Below are positions 1-5,426 of a stretch of DNA of 13,079 nucleotides, one piece after another. The notes below the pieces were generated by a model. That model searched no databases, was not told where the DNA came from, and saw only the letters and a program-made list of their open reading frames with translations. Made by a program: the position numbers and the translations under genes. The stretch comes from Acetobacteraceae bacterium (GTDB lineage Bacteria; Pseudomonadota; Alphaproteobacteria; Acetobacterales; Acetobacteraceae), in NCBI GenBank assembly GCA_947476855.1, contig CANJSR010000089.1, positions 1-13,079 on the forward strand, read 5' to 3'. Within the stretch, counting starts at the first letter, position 1. Each line of letters starts with the position of its first letter.

Positions 1-243
1 CGGGAGCATGTCTGGGTCACGACCCAGCCGATGGAGGAGCCGGAGAAGAAGACCCGCGTCCTGGAGACGATGGACTGGATCGGCTGGGACCGTCTGCTGT
101 TCGCGACCGATTATCCGCATTGGGACTATGACGATCCGTCCCAGGTCTTGCCGCCGGGCGTGGGGGAACAGCGGCGGCGGGATTTCTTCCTGAACAACGC
201 GTGGTCGGTTTATGCGTGCGGAGGGAAGAAGCTGGGGGGATAG
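1..243 (+). CDS. Amidohydrolase family protein, C-terminal end (5' truncated by window edge)
   Basis: The frame is open from the first base and gives 80 residues before TAG. The peptide contains HVWVTTQPMEEP, then DWIGWDRLLFATDYPHWDYD, then a helical tail with FFLNNAWSVYA. This is the C-terminal part of the amidohydrolase-2 family (TIM-barrel metal-dependent hydrolases related to aminocarboxymuconate-semialdehyde decarboxylase). The FATDYPHWD segment carries the conserved Asp of the family's last metal-site motif, and the NNAxxxY tail is the usual end of the fold. In this family the enzymes hydrolyse or decarboxylate small cyclic or aromatic acids in the cytoplasm. The substrate cannot be told from this fragment. 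An internal ATG at 31 is not the true start, since homology-like sequence continues upstream of it. The gene is convergent with the binding-protein gene on the other strand. Confidence 0.85.
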   Translation, partial: REHVWVTTQPMEEPEKKTRVLETMDWIGWDRLLFATDYPHWDYDDPSQVLPPGVGEQRRRDFFLNNAWSVYACGGKKLGG

Positions 244-258
244 GCGCGCGCCCCCGGT

Positions 259-321
259 CGTCATAGGCGGGCTGGACCCGCCTATCGCCAAGCACGCAGA
301 TGGTTGAAATGATGGGAAAAA
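259..321 (+). repeat. REP-like palindromic repeat, copy 1 (single arm)
   Basis: The core is a 9-bp perfect stem (263-271 with 277-285) with a 5-nt loop. The roughly 62 bases from 259 match 2584-2646 at about 50 of 62 positions by eye, including the sequence outside the palindrome (ATCGCCA and GCACGCAG). The stem differs from copy 2 by a compensated pair (A-T here, G-C there). Such dispersed intergenic palindromes are common in GC-rich alphaproteobacteria. Lying 16 nt after the amidohydrolase stop, the hairpin could also protect or end that transcript. A further 8-bp inverted repeat (296-303 with 323-330) follows. Confidence 0.7.
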
Positions 322-350
322 TCCATCTGCGGAGGCCCTGATACCCCGTG

Positions 351-416
351 CTACTGATTTTCAGATGACGGGCTGTTTGGTACCTGCTTTTCAGTAGCCG
401 ATAGCGGTTTTCAGAT
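351..416. repeat. Three short TTTTCAG direct repeats with an outer inverted repeat
   Basis: TTTTCAG occurs at 358-364, 388-394 and 408-414, so the copies start 30 and 20 bp apart, close to whole helical turns. CTACTGA at 351-357 is the reverse complement of TCAGTAG at 391-397, forming a 7-bp inverted repeat around a 33-nt centre. The stretch is clearly more AT-rich than its surroundings. It lies between two convergent genes, so it is not an obvious promoter region for either. No function can be assigned. It could be a protein-binding cluster or the remains of another element. Confidence 0.4.
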
Positions 417-428
417 ATTCGAGCCAAA

Positions 429-440
429 GCCCCGCGGGGC
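429..440 (-). terminator. Possible weak terminator after the binding-protein gene
   Basis: A 12-base perfect palindrome, GCCCCGCGGGGC, lies 10 nt beyond the stop of the minus-strand binding-protein gene and is followed on that strand by TTT. The U-tract is only three bases long and the loop would be tight. This may be a weak intrinsic terminator or just a GC-rich palindrome. Confidence 0.3.
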
Positions 441-450
441 GCGGCCAGCC

Positions 451-1482
451 CTACCGCCCCTGCCACGCCTCGAACCGTTGCCGCAGCTTGGCCAGGTTGT
501 CGTTCCAGAACCCCGTATCCACCCGCATCCCGGCGTTGATGTTCGCCTGCGCGGTGGGAGAGATTGCGGCGATGTCGGCCGGCAGCCCGTCATTGATCCC
601 GCGCGCCAGGCCGGACTCGCCGGTCAGCCGCAGGAACCGGGCCTGGATCGCGGTCGTGCCCATGAACCACAGCACCTGCTGGACCTGCCGCACCTCGGGG
701 CTGCCCTTCAGGATCGCCCAGCTTTGCACCTCATACAGGCTGGCCGTCCACTGGAGCCCGAAATTCCGCTTTTCCCCCCGGTTCGCCGTCACCACCCGGC
801 CGCTCGGCGCGCTGGTCATCAGCACGTCGCCCGAGCCCAGGATGCGGACGGCGTCCGCCTCGGTCTGCCACCACACGAGGTAGGGCTTGAGCTGATCCAG
901 CTTGCGGAAGGCGCGGTCCACGCCCTCGTTCGTCGCGAGGGTTTTGTAGATGTCGGCCGGGGCCACGCCATCGGCGAGCAGCGCGATTTCCAGCGTGCCG
1001 CGCACGCCTTGCCGCAGCCCGCGCTTGCCGGGGTATTTCGCCACGTCCCAGAAATCGGCCCAGGTCGGGGTGGCGGGGAATTTGTCGCGGTCCCACGCCA
1101 GGACCATGTTCGACAGCAGGGCGCCCACGCCGCAGTCGCTGACGCCGGCGGTCATCGTGTGGTCCTTGCCGCCGATCGCCGCCCAGTCGAGCTTCTCGAA
1201 CAGCCCCTCGGCGCAGCCGATGGCGAGTTCGCTGGCATCGACCTGCACCAGGTCCCAGGTATTGTCGGCGGCCTTTGCCTGGGCGCGGAGCGCGTCGATC
1301 CCGCCCTCCCACATCTCATGCCGGATGGGGATGTCGGTCGACAGGGTAAAGGGGTGCAGGAAGACCTCCCGCATCGGCACGCGCAAGGTTTCCCCGCGTG
1401 TCACGACCGTGAGGTCCTGAGCGGCGGCGGACCCGGCGATCAGGATCGCCGCGGCGGCCAAAAGCGTGCGGGGATGCGGCAA
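451..1482 (-). CDS. ABC transporter substrate-binding protein, spermidine/putrescine (PotD-like) type
   Basis: This encodes 343 residues, the usual size of PotD-type periplasmic binding proteins. The N-terminus has a Sec signal peptide: a short polar segment with one Arg, the hydrophobic run LLAAAAILIAG, and a cleavage site near AAA-QD (residues 19-23). The mature part shows family-like segments: WDLVQVDASE, GLFEKLDWAAIGG, NMVLAWDRDKFP, PTWADFWDVAKYPGKRGLR (a very typical stretch), and GSGDVLMTSAPSGRV. Cys90 and Cys117 could form a periplasmic disulfide. The start is TTG: an in-frame TAA lies seven codons upstream with no ATG or GTG between, and the next possible start would cut into the signal peptide. 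No clear Shine-Dalgarno is seen. No permease or ATPase gene is nearby, so the protein is an orphan component whose ligand is unknown. It lies 89 nt downstream of the formyltransferase gene on the same strand. Confidence 0.85.
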   Translation of the reverse strand: MPHPRTLLAAAAILIAGSAAAQDLTVVTRGETLRVPMREVFLHPFTLSTDIPIRHEMWEGGIDALRAQAKAADNTWDLVQVDASELAIGCAEGLFEKLDWAAIGGKDHTMTAGVSDCGVGALLSNMVLAWDRDKFPATPTWADFWDVAKYPGKRGLRQGVRGTLEIALLADGVAPADIYKTLATNEGVDRAFRKLDQLKPYLVWWQTEADAVRILGSGDVLMTSAPSGRVVTANRGEKRNFGLQWTASLYEVQSWAILKGSPEVRQVQQVLWFMGTTAIQARFLRLTGESGLARGINDGLPADIAAISPTAQANINAGMRVDTGFWNDNLAKLRQRFEAWQGR

Positions 1483-1491
1483 CGACGTGAC

Positions 1492-1566
1492 CCGGCAATT
1501 TTACGTTCGTGCAGACGCTACAGCCGGCGGCGACAATCGGCAACGACCCGAACGCAAAATTACCGG
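1492..1566 (-). promoter_or_regulatory. Long intergenic RNA hairpin (18-bp stem) before the binding-protein start
   Basis: Positions 1492-1509 and 1549-1566 form an 18-bp inverted repeat around a 39-nt loop. As DNA it has two mismatches (1496/1562 and 1503/1555). Read as the minus-strand transcript, both become G-U wobbles, so the stem is unbroken. It begins 5 nt after the formyltransferase stop and ends 9 nt before the TTG start, filling nearly all of the gap and covering the place where a ribosome-binding site should be. No U-tract follows, so a plain intrinsic terminator is unlikely. It may control translation, processing or differential expression of the two cistrons, or the DNA palindrome may bind a regulator. 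Confidence 0.6.
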
Positions 1567-1571
1567 TATGA

Positions 1572-2489
1572 TTACGACCCCAGGATCGTGCCGACCGGGA
1601 TGCCGGCTTCGGCCGCGGCGACCTTTTTGCCGCCGTCAAGCCGAGCGCGGTGGACCTCGATGAAACCGCCCTGACCGTGGATCACCAGGCTGGAGCCGTT
1701 CTGTGCCACGACCTGCCCGATCTTCTTGCCCTTCACCTCACTGAAGGTGCGGGCGATGCGCTTGGTCGACTCGAACAGGAACAGCTTCTTGCCTTCGTGC
1801 GTGGTCCAGGCGCCCGGGGCCGGATTGCAGCCGCGGATCAGGTTGTAGGTGATGTCGACGTGGTTGGCCCAGTTGATGCAGGATTCGGCGTCGCGGATGA
1901 TCCCCTCGTATCCCGCGTTCGGTTCGTACTGCGCCAGCGCCGGGGCCTTGCCGGCGATGACCATGTCAGCGACCTCGACAAGGGCCGAGACTCCCATCGG
2001 GAAGATTTTCCCGAAATAGAGGGTGCCCAGCGTGTCCTCCGGCTCGATGGGAACCGAGCGCATGAGGATGACCGGGCCTTCGTCCAGCCCGTCGGTCGGG
2101 CGGAAGATCGAGAAGCCGGTTTCCGTGCGGCCCAGGATGATCGACCAGCTCATGGACGACGCGCCGCGGTGCAGCGGCAGCAGGCTGGGGTGGAACTGGA
2201 TCATGCCGAATTTGGGGATGTTGCAGAAATCCTGCGGCACGAACTGCGTGACATAGGCCATGACACCGATCTGCACATTGGCGGCGCGCAGGGCGTCCTG
2301 GGCTTCCGGGTCGGTCAGCTTGGGGAACTGGTGGACCGTGATGCCGGCGGCCTCGGCCGCGAGTCGCAGGGGATCGGGCCGGCCCTTTTCGGGCGCGCAG
2401 AACACGGCGGCGACGTCGTCCCCGCGCGCGAGAAATGCTTCCAGCGCGGCCTTGCCGAAATCCTGCTGGCCGATGATGGCGATCCGCAT
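1572..2489 (-). CDS. Stand-alone formyltransferase / 10-formyltetrahydrofolate hydrolase-like protein
   Basis: This encodes 305 residues from MRIAIIGQQDFG. Residues 1-200 are a formyltransferase Rossmann-like domain closest, by recall, to the N-terminal hydrolase domain of 10-formyl-THF dehydrogenase (ALDH1L1). Shared features include the opening IGQ..FG, PDPL, QF(I/V)P, HPSLLP.HRGAS at 100-111, GFSIF..DGLD.G at 125-138 and the INW....IRG segment. His100 and Asp136 are in place, with the same 36-residue spacing as His106 and Asp142 of that enzyme. Residue 98, which is Asn in methionyl-tRNA formyltransferase and Ile in the dehydrogenase, is Gln. The C-terminal part (about 205-305) resembles the OB-like C-domain of the superfamily. 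The expected reaction is release or transfer of the formyl group of 10-formyl-THF; the acceptor is unknown. The start was chosen for its strong Shine-Dalgarno; 11 further codons upstream are open but lack one. It is probably not the housekeeping fmt gene, as there is no def neighbour. Confidence 0.85.
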   Translation of the reverse strand: MRIAIIGQQDFGKAALEAFLARGDDVAAVFCAPEKGRPDPLRLAAEAAGITVHQFPKLTDPEAQDALRAANVQIGVMAYVTQFVPQDFCNIPKFGMIQFHPSLLPLHRGASSMSWSIILGRTETGFSIFRPTDGLDEGPVILMRSVPIEPEDTLGTLYFGKIFPMGVSALVEVADMVIAGKAPALAQYEPNAGYEGIIRDAESCINWANHVDITYNLIRGCNPAPGAWTTHEGKKLFLFESTKRIARTFSEVKGKKIGQVVAQNGSSLVIHGQGGFIEVHRARLDGGKKVAAAEAGIPVGTILGS

Positions 2490-2494
2490 CTGAT

Positions 2495-2500
2495 CCCTCC
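2495..2500 (-). promoter_or_regulatory. Shine-Dalgarno site of the formyltransferase gene
   Basis: On the minus strand GGAGGG precedes the ATG at 2489 with a 5-nt spacer (ATCAG). This decides the start against the in-frame ATG 33 nt upstream, which lies inside the A-rich leader. Confidence 0.7.
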
Positions 2501-2582
2501 CGTTTTTTCGTTCCTGGATCATCGACGGTTCGGGTCTGGCTGTCGAGGGTGGGGGATCAGGGTAATCGCATCTGGCCGCCTT

Positions 2583-2697
2583 CCGTCATGGGCGGGCCTG
2601 ACCCGCCCATCGCCAGGCACGCAGTCGTTTGGAATCATGTGAAAGCACCATCAACGGAGTTCCTGGCGATGGCCGGGTCGAGCCCGGCCAGGACGGG
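2583..2697. repeat. REP-like palindromic repeat, copy 2 (paired inverted arms)
   Basis: Two arms, 2583-2617 and 2662-2697, are inverted copies of each other at about 30 of 35 positions, separated by 44 nt. Each arm holds its own small palindrome: ATGGGCGGG with CCCGCCCAT around CCTGA in the left arm, and GGCCGGG with CCCGGCC around TCGAG in the right arm. The left arm and its flank are homologous to the copy at 259-321. The arrangement resembles a bacterial interspersed mosaic element: paired, inverted REP units in an intergenic region. It lies between the divergent formyltransferase and imuA genes. No transposase (such as a REP-associated RAYT enzyme) is in the window. Confidence 0.75.
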
Positions 2698-2778
2698 AGG
2701 AGCCGTTTCGGAGTCAAGCGCGATTGCCCTGGGTGGGGGAGATTTCGGACTCGACTCTCGGGTTGGGGGCAGGTTAAT

Positions 2779-2793
2779 GTTCCTATTATGTTC
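2779..2793 (+). promoter_or_regulatory. LexA (SOS) box of alphaproteobacterial type, across the imuA start
   Basis: The sequence is GTTC, seven bases, GTTC (2779-2782 and 2790-2793), exactly the direct-repeat consensus bound by LexA in Alphaproteobacteria, with an AT-rich spacer CTATTAT and AT-rich flank. It covers the proposed imuA ATG at 2788-2790. A TATTAT in the box (2784-2789) could be a -10 element, with TTGGGG at 2763 as a poor -35 (15-bp spacing). Alternatively GTTAAT (2773-2778) with TCGACT (2751-2756) would give a near-leaderless message. LexA here would block imuA-imuB transcription until DNA damage. Confidence 0.85.
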
Positions 2794-3567
2794 TCTAACC
2801 CGCATCCCCCCACGCGCACCGGCCTGATCCGCGACCTGCGGGAAAAGATCGCGCGGATCGAGCGTGGGGGTGCGGGCACCGAAGCCGGGCTGGTGGCATG
2901 CACCGGTGTTCCGGCGATCGACCAGGCCTTGCCGGCGGGCGGGCTGGCGCGCGGGGCGCTGCACGAAGCGATGGGCGCCGGCCCGGATACCGAGCACGCG
3001 GCGGCCGCGACCCTGTTCATGGCCGGGCTGCTGGCGCGGTTGGACGGGCCCGTCCTGTGGGTGCTGCGCCAAGCTGACCTGTTTGCCCCGGGCCTCGCCG
3101 CCGCCGGCCTGTCCCCCGATCGGATCATCTTCGCCGAGGCCGGGCGCGACGTGCTGGCTGCGATGGAGGAGGGGTTGCGCCATCGCGGTCTGGTCTCGGT
3201 GGTCGGAGAGGTGGTGGGCCGGCTGACCCTGGTTGCGTCCCGCCGGCTGCAACTCGCGGCGGAGCAGTCGGGCATCCTGGCCGTCGTCCTGCGCCGCAGC
3301 CAGGGCTTCGACGACCCGGTGCTGAGCGAACCGACCGCCGCCGTCACGCGCTGGCGGGTCACGGCCTTGCCCTCTCCGCCGGCGTTGCCGCACGCGCCGG
3401 CGACCCCAGGGCTGGGGCGGGCACGCTGGCGGCTGGAGCTGCTGCGCTGCCGGGGCGGGGAACCCGGTGCCTGGATCGTGGAGGGGGCGGATGCGACGGG
3501 TGGTCTCGCTTTGGTTGCCGAGATTCGCGACCGACCGGCTGCGGAAGCACAGCGCCTGCTCGCCTGA
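2788..3567 (+). CDS. imuA: ImuA, SOS-induced RecA-like mutasome accessory protein
   Basis: From the ATG at 2788 this encodes 259 residues. The start region LIRDLREKIARIERGG resembles the N-terminal helix of ImuA proteins. The core follows the RecA/SulA-like fold: PAIDQALPAGGLARGALHEA (about 49-67), then ATLFMAGLLARLDGPVLWVLRQADLFAPGLAAAGL, PDRIIFAEA and MEEGLRHRGLVSVVGEV. The C-terminal segment GGLALVAEIRDRPAA is also family-like. As is usual for ImuA, no complete Walker A motif is visible in the GGLARGALHE region. ImuA works with ImuB and the DnaE2 polymerase in damage-induced mutagenesis. The reading frame is open upstream to 2629, but that stretch is REP repeat and promoter DNA, so 2788 is preferred. 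If the -10 lies in the LexA box, translation would have to begin further in. The 3' end overlaps imuB by 77 nt. Confidence 0.9.
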   Translation: MFSNPHPPTRTGLIRDLREKIARIERGGAGTEAGLVACTGVPAIDQALPAGGLARGALHEAMGAGPDTEHAAAATLFMAGLLARLDGPVLWVLRQADLFAPGLAAAGLSPDRIIFAEAGRDVLAAMEEGLRHRGLVSVVGEVVGRLTLVASRRLQLAAEQSGILAVVLRRSQGFDDPVLSEPTAAVTRWRVTALPSPPALPHAPATPGLGRARWRLELLRCRGGEPGAWIVEGADATGGLALVAEIRDRPAAEAQRLLA

Positions 3568-5422
3568 CGGGCCGTTGGTGACCTCGATCCAGGAGGGTAA
3601 TCGGTTGGTGCTGGCCGCGGTCGACAGGGTGGCGGCCGAGGGCGGGCTGTCCCCCGGCATGACCCTGGCGCAGGCGCGGGCGATGGTGCCGGGGTTGGTG
3701 GTGTGCCCCGCCGATCCGGCGGGAGACGCGGCGGCCCTGCGCCGTTTGGCGGGGTGGTGCCTGCGGTATGCGCCCCTGACGGCTCCGGATGCGGTGGAGG
3801 GGGGGCGGCTTGGTGGGGGTGGCCCCGGCGGGATCTGGCCGAGTGGGATCTGGATCGATGTGACCGGCACCGCGCATCTGTTCGGAGGGGAGGCCCGCTT
3901 GCTGCGTGACCTGCTGGGTCGCCTGGCCGAACAGGGCCTGACCGCGCGCGCCGCGATCGCCGACACCCCCGGCGCCGCCTGGGCCATGGCCCGCTGGGGC
4001 ACGCCAGCGGCCTCCGCGGCAGTTGCCCCAACACCCCCTCCCCCCTTGCGGGGGAGGGCCGGGGAGGGGGGTCTCGCGGTACCGACCGTGGGGTCTCCCC
4101 CTTCACCCCAACCCTCTCCCGCAAGGGGAGAGGGGGCGCGGTGGAAAATTCCGCACGATGCTACCCCATGTCCGGTGAGCCCAAACCCACCCCCTCCCCC
4201 CTTGAGGGGGAGGGCCGGGGAGGGGGGTAAGCCGCGGCACGGACTGGGGGGTATCTCCCCCCACCCCAACCCTCCCCCGCAAGGGGGGAGGGAGCGTATT
4301 GTCGCCACCCCGCCTTGCAGGCAGCCCGTCCCCTCTCGTCACCCCCTCCCCCCCCGGGTCCTTCCCACCCCCCCGCTGGACGCCATCATCATCCCCCCCG
4401 GTGCCCAGGCCACCGCCCTGGCCCCCCTCCCGCTCGACGCCCTCCGCCTCCCCCGCGCCCTCATCGACAGTCTCCGCGTCCTCGGGTTCGAGCAGATCCG
4501 CGACCTCACCGCCGCCCCGCGCGCGCCGCTGGTTCGCCGCTTCGGCCCGCTGCTCGCCGCCCGGCTCGACCAGGCCCATGGCGCGGTGTTCGAGCCGATC
4601 ATCCCCCTCGTGCCGCCCGACCTCATCCAGGCCCGCCTCGCCTTCCCCGAGCCGTTGCTGACCGCCGAGGCCTTCTCGGCCGTGATCGCCCGCCTGACGC
4701 GGGAGGTCTGCGGGGCGCTGGAACAGGCGGGGCAGGGTGCGCGCCGGCTCGACCTGCTGTTCGAGCGGGTTGACGGCGCCATCCCCACCCTGCGCGTCGG
4801 CACCGCCCGCGCCAGCCGCGACCCACGCCACCTCGCCCGGATGCTGGATGAACGGCTGGAACGGATCGACCCCGGCCTGGGGGTGGAGGCGATGCGCCTG
4901 GTCGTCCTCCAGGCCGATCCCCTGGCCCAGGCGCAGGCCGTGATGCCGGACACGGGACGGGACGCAGCCCAGCAAGACCTCGGCCCGCTGGTGGACCGGC
5001 TGGCCAACCGCCTGGGGGCCGCGTCCGTCTATCGCGCGGAAGCGGTGGAAAGCGACGTGCCCGAGCGGTCGGCGCGCCGGGTCCCGCCGCTGTCACCCAA
5101 GCCGCGGACGACCTGGCCCGCCGATCTGCCGCGCCCGGTGCGGCTGTTGGACCCGCCGCAGCCGATCGAGGCGATGGCTCTGCTGCCCGATCACCCGCCC
5201 ATCGCCTTCACCTGGCGTCGCGTGCGCCATCGCGTCCGCCACGCCGACGGACCCGAGCGGATCGCCGGGGAATGGTGGAAGCGGGACGGGGAAATGCGCT
5301 CGGTCCGCGACTATTTCCGGGTGGAGGACGAGGAAGGCCGCCGCTTCTGGCTGTTCCGCCGCGGCGACGGCGCCGACCCTGACACAGGAGACCGGCGCTG
5401 GTTCCTGCACGGCTTCTTCTGA
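3491..5422 (+). CDS. imuB: ImuB, Y-family polymerase-like mutasome protein with an in-frame repeat insertion
   Basis: This encodes 643 residues from MRRVVSLWLPRFATDRL, preceded by GAGGGGGC as ribosome-binding site. ImuB is a non-catalytic Y-family polymerase relative that bridges ImuA, the beta clamp and DnaE2. The usual catalytic acidic motifs are replaced by SLWLPRF at the start and IWIDVTGTAHLFGGE in the palm, as in other ImuB proteins. The palm reaches TPGAAWAMARWG (about residue 172). Residues 181-295 are a Pro/Gly/Arg-rich insertion encoded by palindromic repeats. Family-like sequence resumes at IIPPGAQATALAPLPLDALRLP, followed by little-finger-like sequence (LAFPEPLLTAEAF, GTARASRDPRHLARML). 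A candidate clamp-binding motif, QQDLGPL, lies at 494-500. The C-terminus (EWWKRDGEM, RDYFRVEDEEGRRFWLFRR, WFLHGFF) is the typical ImuB tail. Without the insertion the protein would be about 528 residues, close to normal. No dnaE2 follows; the next gene is convergent, 4 nt away. Confidence 0.9.
   Translation: MRRVVSLWLPRFATDRLRKHSACSPDGPLVTSIQEGNRLVLAAVDRVAAEGGLSPGMTLAQARAMVPGLVVCPADPAGDAAALRRLAGWCLRYAPLTAPDAVEGGRLGGGGPGGIWPSGIWIDVTGTAHLFGGEARLLRDLLGRLAEQGLTARAAIADTPGAAWAMARWGTPAASAAVAPTPPPPLRGRAGEGGLAVPTVGSPPSPQPSPARGEGARWKIPHDATPCPVSPNPPPPPLRGRAGEGGKPRHGLGGISPHPNPPPQGGRERIVATPPCRQPVPSRHPLPPRVLPTPPLDAIIIPPGAQATALAPLPLDALRLPRALIDSLRVLGFEQIRDLTAAPRAPLVRRFGPLLAARLDQAHGAVFEPIIPLVPPDLIQARLAFPEPLLTAEAFSAVIARLTREVCGALEQAGQGARRLDLLFERVDGAIPTLRVGTARASRDPRHLARMLDERLERIDPGLGVEAMRLVVLQADPLAQAQAVMPDTGRDAAQQDLGPLVDRLANRLGAASVYRAEAVESDVPERSARRVPPLSPKPRTTWPADLPRPVRLLDPPQPIEAMALLPDHPPIAFTWRRVRHRVRHADGPERIAGEWWKRDGEMRSVRDYFRVEDEEGRRFWLFRRGDGADPDTGDRRWFLHGFF
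4032..4134. repeat. Palindromic repeat element, copy 1, inside imuB
   Basis: The element has two palindromic units in inverted orientation. Unit A has a 9-bp stem (4036-4044 with 4050-4058) and a 5-nt loop containing TTG. Unit B has a 9-bp stem (4112-4120 with 4126-4134) and loop GCAAG, and is close to the reverse complement of A. They are joined by a spacer of about 40 nt. The G-rich half of unit A (4050-4071) has four G-runs separated by 1, 2 and 1 bases, a perfect G-quadruplex motif on the coding strand. The peptide encoded (PPPPLRGRAGEGG, then PSPARGEG) is the kind produced when such alphaproteobacterial repeats are translated by chance. Confidence 0.85.
4188..4292. repeat. Palindromic repeat element, copy 2, inside imuB
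   Basis: This is a second copy of the element about 156 bp further on, with the same order and orientation. Unit A stem is 4192-4200 with 4206-4214; unit B stem is 4270-4278 with 4284-4292. The spacer between units is recognisably related to that of copy 1 (CGCGG, then GACTGGGG or GACCGTGGGG, then TCTCCCC). The G-quadruplex motif at 4206-4227 is identical to the one in copy 1. Unit A is read in the same frame as in copy 1, but unit B is shifted by two bases and gives a different peptide (PPPQGGRE). The conservation is therefore at DNA level, not protein level. The two copies are separated by about 53 nt of unrelated sequence. Confidence 0.85.
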
Positions 5423-5426
5423 GCGG

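Noticed and set aside
478..2642. Two + strand open frames opposite the binding-protein and formyltransferase genes
   Set aside because: Shadow frames; the minus-strand genes have signal peptide, motifs and normal length.
2629..2787. N-terminal extension of imuA to the ATG at 2629
   Set aside because: The extra 53 codons consist of REP repeat and promoter DNA and would lie upstream of the LexA box.
3467..3490. Earlier ATG for imuB at 3467
   Set aside because: It adds eight residues unlike the family start; the ATG at 3491 gives MRRVVSLWLPRFATDRL directly and has a purine-rich ribosome-binding site.
4031..4292. CRISPR array or intein in imuB
   Set aside because: There are only two copies of a long palindromic element, with related rather than unique spacers, so it is not a CRISPR array. 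No intein splice-junction Cys/Ser, His-Asn end or endonuclease motif is present.
2586..4308. Long minus-strand open frames opposite imuA and imuB
   Set aside because: Pro/Arg/Ser-rich shadows of imuA-imuB and of the palindromic repeats.
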